This document shows positions 15,851-23,607 of a stretch of 64,000 nt of DNA, in pieces; the stretch's first letter is position 1, and each line of letters starts with the position of its first letter. The stretch comes from Mycolicibacterium stellerae (GTDB lineage Bacteria > Actinomycetota > Actinomycetes > Mycobacteriales > Mycobacteriaceae), in assembly GCF_003719305.1 (NCBI RefSeq), contig NZ_RARC01000016.1, positions 62,001-126,000 on the forward strand, given 5' to 3'. A program made the translations under genes and the position numbers. The notes under the pieces are model-generated. The model was not told the origin of the DNA. It did not search any database and saw only the letters and a list, made by a program, of their open reading frames with translations.

Positions 15851-17151
15851 ACAACAGCCACGATCCATTGACCGTGCTGCATGGCGACGAGCTTCCGGTC
15901 CAGCCCGATCCGGCGTTCGCGGCTCGACTGCGCGCGCGCCTGGAATCGGCTGTGAATTTCTTTACGGCCCAACCGAATCGAACAGAAGGAGTCGACATGA
16001 GCGGCACAGATACCGCCATCGCAGAACTCAATGAACCCACCGCCGAGCGCGGGGTGGCGAGCGCACCCCCGCGTCCCGCGGCGCTGCCCTATCTTTCCGT
16101 CGCCAACGCCCGCGACGCCATCGCCTGGTACATCGACACGTTCGGCGCATCGCTGGTCGGCGAGCCCTACGAGATGGACGACGGCCGCATCGGGCACGCG
16201 GAGTTGCAGATCGGCGACGGCGTGCTCTATCTGGCCGACGAGTATCCCGAGCTCGGCCTCAAAGCGCCTGATCCGCAGGCGAGTTCGGTGAGCCTGATGC
16301 TGCATGTGGCCGACACCGACGCCACCCTGCACCGCGCGCGAGAGCGTGGGGCGGCCGTGCAGCGGGAGGCCTATGAGAACTACGGGTCCCGCGGCGCCAC
16401 CATTCTCGACCCGTTCGGACACCGGTGGATGCTCAGCGGGCCGGTCACCGGTGCGCCGATCGAGATCCAGCACGGCGACGTCGGCTATGTCTCCGTGTGG
16501 ACTCCCGATGCTGACCGCGCCGCTGCGTTCTACGGCACCGTGCTCGGCTGGACCTACGACCCGCAGACCCACCAGGTCACCAACACCAAGGGACACATCG
16601 GCATCTATTCGGTCGACGGTCCGCCAACGCTTTTCTGCTGCTATGCGGTGGCCGACCTCGCAGGCGCGCGGCAGTCGATCGTGGACGGTGGAGGAACGGT
16701 CGACGAACTCGAGCAGTTCGACTTCGGCACGCTCAGTGGGGCCACCGACCCGCAGGGGGCGTCGTTCGGCGTTTTCCGGCCGAACCCGGGCCAGCCGCGG
16801 CCTGACCTCAACGGCGCTGGACCGGGCGAACTTTCATACATCACATATGCGGTGACCGACTCGACGGCGTTCAAGGCGTTCTACAGCCGCGTGTTATTCT
16901 GGACCTTCGAGCAGGGCCGTATCGCCGACGGTTGGCAGGTGCAGCAGACACACCCCATGGCGGGGGTCGCGGGAGGCAACGCGCAGCAGACGACGGTGCC
17001 AATGTGGACCGTCGAGGACATCGACGCCGCGGTCGCCCGGGTGCGGGCAGCGGGCGGAACGGTCATCGAGGAGCCGTCGCGGCAGCCGTACGGCAGGAGC
17101 GCGCTTTGCACCGACGACCAGGGCAGCCGCTTCTACCTCGGCGAGCTCTGA
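15847..17151 (+). CDS. Triple VOC-domain protein with ECF-linked N-terminal segment
   Basis: A 434-residue protein read from GTG 15847 after a strong GGAAGGAGGA site. Residues 1-50 are a short segment (HDPLTVLHGDELPVQPDPAF, then ARLRARLE) resembling the N-termini of small ECF-associated proteins. Three VOC-like modules follow at about 80-205, 212-310 and 320-432, beginning LPYLSVANARDAIAWY, GDVGYVSVWTPDADRAAAFY and GELSYITYAVTDSTAFKAFY. A second in-frame start, ATG 15997, has its own excellent AGAAGGAG site and would give the VOC part alone (384 aa). Function may be detoxification, ligand sensing or sigma control; unproven. Confidence 0.85.
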   Translation: MNNSHDPLTVLHGDELPVQPDPAFAARLRARLESAVNFFTAQPNRTEGVDMSGTDTAIAELNEPTAERGVASAPPRPAALPYLSVANARDAIAWYIDTFGASLVGEPYEMDDGRIGHAELQIGDGVLYLADEYPELGLKAPDPQASSVSLMLHVADTDATLHRARERGAAVQREAYENYGSRGATILDPFGHRWMLSGPVTGAPIEIQHGDVGYVSVWTPDADRAAAFYGTVLGWTYDPQTHQVTNTKGHIGIYSVDGPPTLFCCYAVADLAGARQSIVDGGGTVDELEQFDFGTLSGATDPQGASFGVFRPNPGQPRPDLNGAGPGELSYITYAVTDSTAFKAFYSRVLFWTFEQGRIADGWQVQQTHPMAGVAGGNAQQTTVPMWTVEDIDAAVARVRAAGGTVIEEPSRQPYGRSALCTDDQGSRFYLGEL

Positions 17152-17153
17152 CC

Positions 17154-17206
17154 GCGATTTCGGCGCGCTGATCGACGCTGAGCGCACGCGAGCGCGCCAA
17201 AATCGC
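17154..17206. terminator. Long inverted repeat between convergent genes
   Basis: GCGATTTCGGCGCGCT (17154-17169) pairs with AGCGCGCCAAAATCGC (17191-17206), 16 bp with one mismatch around a 21-nt loop. It fills the gap between the convergent VOC and flavin reductase genes and probably serves both as a terminator. Without a clean T-tract it may also be a dispersed mycobacterial palindromic element. Confidence 0.5.
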
Positions 17207-17211
17207 TAAAA

Positions 17212-18387
17212 CTAGCCGAGCACGTCTGCGATCGGGGCACCGCCGGCGATCTTGCTGCGCGCCTTCATCACCTTGCCCGGCATCCCGCCGCCGACGACGC
17301 CCGCCACCACACCGTCGCGTTCGTAGAAGGCCAGGAACTTTCGGCCGTCGTCCTCGACCACGTGCACGATGTCGTCGGCCTGCGGTTCACCGAGACACTG
17401 GATCTTGACGTCGTACTGGTCGCTCCAGAAATAGGGCACCGAGACCGTCGCAGGAATGTCCTTGCCCAGCATTGCGGGCACCATGACCCGCGCCTGGTCG
17501 GCGACATTGCTCCAATGTTCAACGCGGACTTGATGTCCCACGGGGTGACGCCATGATGCGACATCGCCGATAGCCCACACGTGCGGGGTGGCGGTTCGGC
17601 CGACGTCGTCGCAGACCACGCCGTTGTCCAGTGCGATACCGCTACCTTCGAGCCACTCGGTGGCCGGCTTCGAGCCGATCCCGACAACCACCAGATCGGC
17701 GTCGAGCTCGGTCCCGTCCGAAAGCACGACCTTCTCGACATGGTCGGTGCCCCTTACCTCGTCCACCCCGACGCCGCAGCGCACATCGACCCCCTCGGCC
17801 TGATGCAGCCGGGTCACAAGAGCGCCGATCTGCTCGCCGAGAACCGACGCCAGCGGGGTCGGTTGTGGTTCCACCAGAACGACATTCACTCCCATGCCGC
17901 GCAGGCTGGCCGCAACCTCACAACCAATGAAGCCGGCGCCGACGACGACAGCCTGGCCCGCCGAACCCGCGTGCTGGCGCAGCGCGATGCTCTCGTCGAG
18001 CGAGCGAAGCACCCGGATACCCTCCAGATCCGGGAACGACGGGATGGTCCTTGGCACCAGGCCGGTCGCGATGATCAGCTCGTCATAGGCCACCCCGCTG
18101 CCATCGGCCAGCGTCACCGTCTGCGCGGCGGCATCCACTGATCGCACCGCGTTGCCGAGCCGCAGCGCGATGTCGTTCTCCTTGTAGAACTCCGCCGGTT
18201 TGAGGGTGACGTCGTCCACTTCGGCGCGCAACACCTCCTTGGACAGCGGCGGCCGATCGTATGGCAGGTGGTCCTCGTCGCTGAGGATCGTGACGGCGCC
18301 GGCGTACTCGGACCGTCTCAGCTGTTCGGCGGTCCTGGCGGCGGCCAGCCCGCCTCCGACGATGACGATCCCCGCAGATGTGCTCAC
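17212..18387 (-). CDS. FAD-dependent NAD(P)H oxidoreductase (ferredoxin/rubredoxin reductase-like)
   Basis: A 391-residue two-dinucleotide-domain flavoprotein. IVIVGGGLAAARTAEQLR near residue 7 binds FAD, YDRPPLSKEVL (about 43) is the ferredoxin-reductase signature, VVVGAGFIGCEVAASLRGMG (about 147) binds NAD(P)H and VWAIGDVASW (about 270) contacts FAD. The C-terminal domain (SVPYFWSDQYDVKIQ) is typical of reductases that serve P450 or dioxygenase ferredoxins. It matches Rv0688, which also lies beside the mycofactocin locus, so it may feed electrons to a nearby P450 or to mycofactocin-linked redox; that link is inference. The start is GTG 18387. Confidence 0.92.
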   Translation of the reverse strand: MSTSAGIVIVGGGLAAARTAEQLRRSEYAGAVTILSDEDHLPYDRPPLSKEVLRAEVDDVTLKPAEFYKENDIALRLGNAVRSVDAAAQTVTLADGSGVAYDELIIATGLVPRTIPSFPDLEGIRVLRSLDESIALRQHAGSAGQAVVVGAGFIGCEVAASLRGMGVNVVLVEPQPTPLASVLGEQIGALVTRLHQAEGVDVRCGVGVDEVRGTDHVEKVVLSDGTELDADLVVVGIGSKPATEWLEGSGIALDNGVVCDDVGRTATPHVWAIGDVASWRHPVGHQVRVEHWSNVADQARVMVPAMLGKDIPATVSVPYFWSDQYDVKIQCLGEPQADDIVHVVEDDGRKFLAFYERDGVVAGVVGGGMPGKVMKARSKIAGGAPIADVLG

Positions 18388-18444
18388 GTGGGGTTTCTAC
18401 ACGATGGCCTAGGGCCTTGTGTGCGCCACCCTGCAGTTGCGGCC

Positions 18445-18891
18445 TCAGCCACGCATCCGGTCGATCATGTTCGTCAGCACCACGATGCTCTCACTGCGTT
18501 CGACATCGGCTGCCGACCGGATTCGCTCGAGCGCCTCTTCCAGATGCCGCATGTCGTGGGCGAGGACGTGCAGAATCGCGTCGGCAGTGCCGGTGACGGT
18601 CGCGGCGCTGACCACCTCGGGAATGTTGATCCATGCCTTCCGCAACTCGTCAGGGGCGATGGTGCCGTGGCGGAAAACCTGGACATAGGCCTCGGTGTTC
18701 CAGCCCAGGGCATTTCGGTCGACGACTGTGGTGAATCCGCGGATGACGCCGCTGTCGAGCATCCGGTCGACGCGCCGCTTCACCGCAGGTGCGGACAGGC
18801 TCACCCGCTGGCCGATCTCGGCGTAAGTCGCGCGGGCATCCTGCGCCAACTCGGCGAGAATGCGCTCGTCCGTCTCGTCCAACCGCTCCAT
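18445..18891 (-). CDS. Lrp/AsnC-family transcriptional regulator
   Basis: A 148-residue regulator: winged helix-turn-helix at 3-50 (LDETDERILAELAQDARATY, then LSAPAVKRRVDRM) and a RAM ligand domain from about 60 (GFTTVVDRNALGW to the C-terminus, with VTGTADAILHVLAHD). ATG 18891 is chosen because GGAGGT lies just upstream; a longer reading would add 18 unlikely residues crossing the palindromes. It is divergent from the arginine/ornithine operon at 19005 and matches the Rv2324 position beside Rv2323c-rocD-rocE. It probably responds to an amino acid, most likely arginine or ornithine, and controls that operon. Confidence 0.93.
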   Translation of the reverse strand: MERLDETDERILAELAQDARATYAEIGQRVSLSAPAVKRRVDRMLDSGVIRGFTTVVDRNALGWNTEAYVQVFRHGTIAPDELRKAWINIPEVVSAATVTGTADAILHVLAHDMRHLEEALERIRSAADVERSESIVVLTNMIDRMRG

Positions 18892-18909
18892 GCATACCTC
18901 CACGCAATA

Positions 18910-18985
18910 AATCGCCGTGTTTGCGATTCTGACACAATAGATCACTGGTAGACACGCAATGGACGGCGATTGATTGCAAAATCGC
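18910..18985. promoter_or_regulatory. Two Lrp-type inverted repeats in the divergent promoter region
   Basis: AATCGC-N7-GCGATT (18910-18928) and GCGATT-N8-AATCGC (18966-18985) are perfect inverted repeats using the same hexamer in opposite order. They bracket the promoters of the Lrp gene and the arginine operon, with an extra GCAAT/ATTGC pair between. This arrangement suits cooperative binding of Lrp octamers. Confidence 0.6.
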
Positions 18986-19004
18986 GAGCAAATATCGTTT
19001 GATC

Positions 19005-19898
19005 ATGACGATTTCAGATGTCGCCGCGCTCGCGGCCCCGGTATCCGATGTCGCCGCAACCCGGAGGCGCCCCGGCGCCGACCAGAAATGTGCGCAGCGA
19101 TCCGCCCGTATCCGCCACTACGCGATGACGCCCCCGACGTTCTTCGCCGTCGAATACGCCATCAACCCATGGATGGACACCTCCACGCCCGTGGACACCC
19201 ACCTGGCGATGAACCAGTGGGAGAGTCTGCGCCAGACCTATAAGGAATTGGGGCACACCGTCGAACTGGTCGAGCCCGTCGCCGGGCTGCCCGACATGGT
19301 GTATGCAGCCAACGGCGGTCTCCTCGTCAACGGCAAGGCCGTCGTCGCCAAGTTCGCGTATCCGCAGCGCGCAGGCGAGGCCGCCGCCTACGCCGAATGG
19401 ATGGATCGCCACGGCTTCCGGCCCGCCCAGACGCGGTACGTCAACGAAGGGCAGGGCGATCTGCTCGTCGCGGGCGCGATCGTGTTGGCGGGCTACGGAT
19501 TCCGTACCGACCGTCGCGCACATGACGAAATCGCTGCCGCCGTCGGCATGCCTCTTGTCAGCCTCGAACTCGTCGATCCGAGGTTCTATCACCTCGACAC
19601 CGCACTGGCGGTGCTCGACGGCACCACCATCGCCTACTACCCACCGGCGTTCAGCGAAGACTCGCGCACTCGCTTGCTCGAACTCTTCCCCGACGCCATC
19701 GAGGTAGCCACCCCCGATGCCTACGTGCTCGGGCTCAACGCCGTCTCCGACGGTCGCAACGTTGTCCACCCGGCGGCCGCAACCGGTTTCGCCGAGCAAC
19801 TCTCCGATGCCGGGTTCGTGCCGATCGGCGTCGACCTGTCGGAGCTGTTGAAGGGCGGCGGATCAATCAAATGCTGCACGCTGGAGGTGTACTCGTGA
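19005..19898 (+). CDS. ddaH: DDAH/ArgZ-like guanidino hydrolase (annotated type: dimethylargininase; predicted arginine dihydrolase)
   Basis: A 297-residue enzyme of the amidinotransferase (guanidine-modifying) superfamily. After a 40-residue N-terminal tail it has MTPPTFFAVEYAINPWMD, the start typical of ArgZ-type domains. Catalytic residues are visible: Glu148 in NEGQGD, His196 in FYHLDT and Cys290 in GGGSIKCCT. Asn103 in VYAANGGL occupies the position where deiminases carry Asp and where cyanobacterial arginine dihydrolase has Asn. With rocD directly downstream, arginine to ornithine plus ammonia and CO2 is the most economical reaction; dimethylargininase activity remains possible. ATG 19005. 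It matches Rv2323c. The stop overlaps the rocD start. Confidence 0.85.
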   Translation: MTISDVAALAAPVSDVAATRRRPGADQKCAQRSARIRHYAMTPPTFFAVEYAINPWMDTSTPVDTHLAMNQWESLRQTYKELGHTVELVEPVAGLPDMVYAANGGLLVNGKAVVAKFAYPQRAGEAAAYAEWMDRHGFRPAQTRYVNEGQGDLLVAGAIVLAGYGFRTDRRAHDEIAAAVGMPLVSLELVDPRFYHLDTALAVLDGTTIAYYPPAFSEDSRTRLLELFPDAIEVATPDAYVLGLNAVSDGRNVVHPAAATGFAEQLSDAGFVPIGVDLSELLKGGGSIKCCTLEVYS

Positions 19899-21205
19899 CC
19901 ATCCTTGACGTCGTGACGCCAACTTCGGAGGGCAGGAGCGATGGGCCCACGCCCGCAGGGCAGGGGACGACCGGGGCATCAACTTCCGATGCGATCGCCA
20001 TCGACGATCGCTACGCCGCGCACAACTACTCCCCGCTGCCCATCGTCGCGGCCAGCGCAGAAGGCGCGTGGATCACCGACATCGAGGGCAGACGTTATCT
20101 GGACTGCTTGGCTGCGTATTCGGCCGTGAACTTCGGGCACCGCAACCCGGAGATCATCGCCACCGCACATGCTCAGCTCGACACCGTGACGCTGGTCAGC
20201 CGGGCCTTCCACTCCGACCGGCTCGGGCCGTTCTGCCGGTCGCTGGCCGAACTGTGTGGCAAGGACATGGTGCTGCCGATGAACAGCGGCGCCGAGGCCG
20301 TCGAAAGCGGCATCAAGGTGGCCCGCAAGTGGGGCACCGACGTCAAGGGCGTGCCGACCGGGCAGGGCAATATCGTGGTGGCGCAGAACAACTTCCACGG
20401 CCGCACCACGACGATCATCAGCTTCTCCGACGATGACAGCGCGCGCCGCGGCTTCGGCCCCTACACTCCTGGCTTCCGGTCGGTACCGTTCGGCGACGCC
20501 GACGCGATGGCGGCAGCGATCGACGACAACACAGTCGCGGTGCTCATCGAGCCGATTCAGGGTGAGGCAGGGATCATCGTCCCGCCCGACGACTATCTGC
20601 CCCGTGTGCGCGCCCTGTGCACCGAACGAAACGTGCTGATGATCGCCGACGAGATCCAGTCCGGACTGGCCCGTACCGGTCGCACGTTCGCCTGCGACCA
20701 CTGGGGCGTGGTGCCCGACATCTATTTGCTTGGCAAGGCCCTCGGCGGCGGCGTCGTGCCGGTGTCTGCGGTAGTGGCGAACGAGGATGTTCTGGGCGTG
20801 CTGCACCCCGGCGAGCACGGCTCCACGTTCGGCGGCAATCCACTGGCGGCTGCGATCGGCACCACCGTCGTGGACATCCTGCGTCGTGGCGATTTCCAGT
20901 CTCGCTCAGCCGAACTCGGCGACCGGCTGCACGGCAGGCTTCGTGCGCTGATCGGTAAGGGGGTGATCGCTGTGCGCGGCATGGGCCTGTGGGCGGGCGT
21001 CGATATCGACCCGGCCATCGGCACCGGAAAGCAGATCAGCCTGCGCCTGGCCGAACGCGGTGTTCTAGTGAAGGACACCCACGGCTCGACGTTGCGCTTC
21101 GCACCCCCGCTCGTGATCACGGCCGAGGAGATCGACTGGGCCACCGATCAGTTCGCCGACGTTCTGGCCGAATCCGGGTCACACTTGTCCCCTACCGAGA
21201 TCTAG
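19895..21205 (+). CDS. rocD: Ornithine aminotransferase (ornithine--oxo-acid transaminase)
   Basis: A 436-residue class III PLP aminotransferase. Motifs: AAHNYSPLPIVAASAEGAWI near the N-terminus, the PLP-phosphate region MNSGAEAVE, EPIQGEAGI, the PLP-binding Asp in IADEIQSGLARTG and the Schiff-base Lys in YLLGKALGGG. It converts ornithine and 2-oxoglutarate to glutamate semialdehyde and glutamate. GTG 19895 overlaps the previous stop (GTGA) with GGAGGT 6 nt upstream. In M. tuberculosis the equivalent is split as rocD1/rocD2; here it is intact. Confidence 0.96.
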   Translation: MTILDVVTPTSEGRSDGPTPAGQGTTGASTSDAIAIDDRYAAHNYSPLPIVAASAEGAWITDIEGRRYLDCLAAYSAVNFGHRNPEIIATAHAQLDTVTLVSRAFHSDRLGPFCRSLAELCGKDMVLPMNSGAEAVESGIKVARKWGTDVKGVPTGQGNIVVAQNNFHGRTTTIISFSDDDSARRGFGPYTPGFRSVPFGDADAMAAAIDDNTVAVLIEPIQGEAGIIVPPDDYLPRVRALCTERNVLMIADEIQSGLARTGRTFACDHWGVVPDIYLLGKALGGGVVPVSAVVANEDVLGVLHPGEHGSTFGGNPLAAAIGTTVVDILRRGDFQSRSAELGDRLHGRLRALIGKGVIAVRGMGLWAGVDIDPAIGTGKQISLRLAERGVLVKDTHGSTLRFAPPLVITAEEIDWATDQFADVLAESGSHLSPTEI

Positions 21206-21223
21206 CCGCACAGGAGGCGCACC

Positions 21224-22729
21224 ATGACCGCTCCATCGCAAAGCCTCGGCCAGCAGATGCTGCGGCGCCGACCGGTGATCGGCGCCCCGATTGCGCACGG
21301 TGCCTCAGATCACCTGAAACGAAGTATCGGCACGTTCCAGTTGACGATGTTCGGTGTCGGTGCCACCGTCGGCACCGGCATCTTCTTCGTGTTGTCCTCT
21401 GCGGTGCCGGAGGCCGGGCCCGCGGTGATCGTCTCGTTCATCATCGCGGGCGTCGCGGCAGGGCTTTCAGCCATCTGTTATGCGGAAATGGCGTCGGCAG
21501 TTCCCGTTTCGGGCTCGACGTACTCGTACGCCTACACCACGATGGGCGAGTTCGTCGCAATGGGCGTCGCGGCGTGTCTGCTGCTGGAATACGGCGTCTC
21601 CATCTCGGCGGTCGCGGTCGGCTGGAGCGGTTACCTGAACAAGTTGCTGGACAATCTTTTTGGCGTCCAGATCCCCCAAGCATTATCGGCGGCGCCATGG
21701 GACAGCAGCCCAGGTATCGTCAACCTGCCCGCCGTCATCCTGATCGTCTTGTGCGCGTTGCTGCTGATCCGCGGCGCCAGCGAGTCGGCCACGGTGAACA
21801 CGGTCATGGTGATGATCAAGCTCGGCGTGCTGGCGTTGTTCGTCATCCTCGCGCTCACCGCATACAACGCCGACCACTTCGCGGGCTTCTGGGATGCGGG
21901 GTTCGGGGGCATCACCCTGGCGGCCAGTACCATCTTCTTCTCGTTCATCGGCCTCGACGCCGTCTCCACCGCAGGCGACGAAGTGAAGGATCCGCAGCGC
22001 ACGATGCCGCGGGCGATCATCGCGGCGCTGCTCATCGTGACCAGCGTGTACATCCTCGTCGCCTTCGCCGGGCTTGGCGCTCAACCCGCCGAGGAATTCG
22101 GGTCGGACGAGCAGGCCACCGCAGGCCTCGCGATAATCCTCGACAACATCACCGGGAGCACTTGGGCGAGCACGATCCTGGCCGCGGGGGCGGTGATCTC
22201 CATCTTCTCGGTGACCCTGGTGGTCATGTACGGGCAGACGCGCATCCTGTTCGCGATGGGCCGCGACGGTCTGCTTCCGTCGATGTTTGCAAAGGTCAAC
22301 CCGCGCAGCATGACTCCGGTCAACAACACAATCATCGTCGCGGTCGTGACCGGCCTGTTGGCGGGCTTCATTCCGCTGGACTACCTGCTGGACATGGTGT
22401 CGATCGGCACACTGGTCGCGTTCATCACCGTATCGATCGGCGTCATCATCCTTCGGGTCCGCGAGCCCGATCTGACCCGCGGATTCAAGGTGCCCGGTTA
22501 CCCCGTCACGCCGATCCTCTCAGTCGCCGCATGCATCGTGGTGCTGTGGGGCCTGCACTGGTACACCTGGCTGTGGTTCGCGTTGTGGGTCGGCGCGGCC
22601 TTGTTGTTCTATCTGGTCTGGAGTCGACGACACAGCGCCTTGAACGACGGCGGGGACGGCTACATTCCTACCGCGGTGCCCGGCGACGACGACGTGCTGT
22701 CCACCGGTCACCCTCAGGACACACCATGA
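21224..22729 (+). CDS. APC-family cationic amino acid permease (RocE-like)
   Basis: A 501-residue transporter with about 12 to 14 hydrophobic helices. The first helix carries FGVGATVGTGIFFVLSSA, the substrate-binding GTGIF signature of the APC superfamily; FFSFIGLDAVSTAGDEVKDP and the RILFAMGRDGLLP loop are typical of the cationic amino acid transporter branch. It lies in the rocD operon, so arginine or ornithine uptake is expected. ATG 21224 has a CAGGAGG site. The stop overlaps the next start (ATGA). Confidence 0.93.
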   Translation: MTAPSQSLGQQMLRRRPVIGAPIAHGASDHLKRSIGTFQLTMFGVGATVGTGIFFVLSSAVPEAGPAVIVSFIIAGVAAGLSAICYAEMASAVPVSGSTYSYAYTTMGEFVAMGVAACLLLEYGVSISAVAVGWSGYLNKLLDNLFGVQIPQALSAAPWDSSPGIVNLPAVILIVLCALLLIRGASESATVNTVMVMIKLGVLALFVILALTAYNADHFAGFWDAGFGGITLAASTIFFSFIGLDAVSTAGDEVKDPQRTMPRAIIAALLIVTSVYILVAFAGLGAQPAEEFGSDEQATAGLAIILDNITGSTWASTILAAGAVISIFSVTLVVMYGQTRILFAMGRDGLLPSMFAKVNPRSMTPVNNTIIVAVVTGLLAGFIPLDYLLDMVSIGTLVAFITVSIGVIILRVREPDLTRGFKVPGYPVTPILSVAACIVVLWGLHWYTWLWFALWVGAALLFYLVWSRRHSALNDGGDGYIPTAVPGDDDVLSTGHPQDTP

Positions 22730-23607
22730 CCGTTGTCGTCGGCTATCTCGCCGGCAAAGCCGGTCGGTCGGCGTTGCACCTGGCCGTCGAGGCGGCGCAG
22801 ACGCTGAGCACCTCGCTGGCCGTCGCGACCGTCGTTCCGAGGCCGTGGACCACCCCGTCCCCCGCCCGGATAGATGCCGAATACGCAACGTGGGCAGACC
22901 AATTGGGCTCCGACTCCCAGCGTGAGGCGCAGCGGTCCCTCGACCAGATCGCCAAGGGGCTCGACGTCAGCTTCCACAAGTTCGCGAGTCGCACCGCGGG
23001 CGAAGGGCTCCTCGACGCGGCCGAACAACTCGGCGCTTCGGTGCTCGTGACGGGATCGTCGTCTGACGGCTCACTCGGCCAGGTGGTGCTCGGCTCGACC
23101 ACCGACTGGCTTCTGCACTCCTCACCGATACCGGTGGCGATCAGTCCGCGTGGATACCGGGGTGCCAAGTCCGGCAAGCTGACCCGCGTCACGTGTGCCT
23201 ATTCGGGCACACCCGAATCCGTGAAAGTCGTCGAGCGGGTAAAGACGCTCACCGACGAACTCGATGTCACGATGCGGGTGGTCGCCTACGCGATCAGGGG
23301 ACGCACGATGTTCCCGCCCGAGGTGGGTCTACATGCCGAGGATTCCCTGCTGTCGGCGTGGGCGGCGCAGTTAAGCGAGACGCTCGGGAAGCTGAAGGCG
23401 GACGGCGTTGTCGGTGATGACGTTGAGCTGCAGGTGATTACGGGCAACGGCTGGGCTGAGGCGCTTGACGCCACCGAGTGGGGTGACGGTGAGCTACTCG
23501 CTCTCGGCACGTCGTCGCGCCGCAGCCTGAAGACCGTCTTCCTCGGCTCGCACGGGGCCAAGATCATCCGGCACAGCCCGGTGCCGGTTCTGGTTCTACC
23601 CGGTTAG
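22726..23607 (+). CDS. Universal stress protein, tandem UspA domains
   Basis: A 293-residue protein with two UspA-like halves (about 1-145 and 155-293). The first ends LVTGSSSDGSLGQVVLGSTT, followed by LLHSSPIPVAI. The second ends LGTSSRRSLKTVFLGSHGAK then IIRHSPVPVLVLPG; these G-G-S/T-rich loops resemble ATP-binding Usp motifs. ATG 22726 overlaps the permease stop. Rv2319c is the equivalent protein beside the M. tuberculosis rocE. It may bind ATP and modulate the transporter, as inferred for other permease-linked Usp proteins. Confidence 0.9.
   Translation: MTVVVGYLAGKAGRSALHLAVEAAQTLSTSLAVATVVPRPWTTPSPARIDAEYATWADQLGSDSQREAQRSLDQIAKGLDVSFHKFASRTAGEGLLDAAEQLGASVLVTGSSSDGSLGQVVLGSTTDWLLHSSPIPVAISPRGYRGAKSGKLTRVTCAYSGTPESVKVVERVKTLTDELDVTMRVVAYAIRGRTMFPPEVGLHAEDSLLSAWAAQLSETLGKLKADGVVGDDVELQVITGNGWAEALDATEWGDGELLALGTSSRRSLKTVFLGSHGAKIIRHSPVPVLVLPG

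Noticed and set aside
20989..22725. Long Arg/His-rich open frame running through rocD and the permease into the Usp gene
   Set aside because: Only the last part from ATG 22726 is real (Usp); the rest is an out-of-frame shadow of rocD and the permease.
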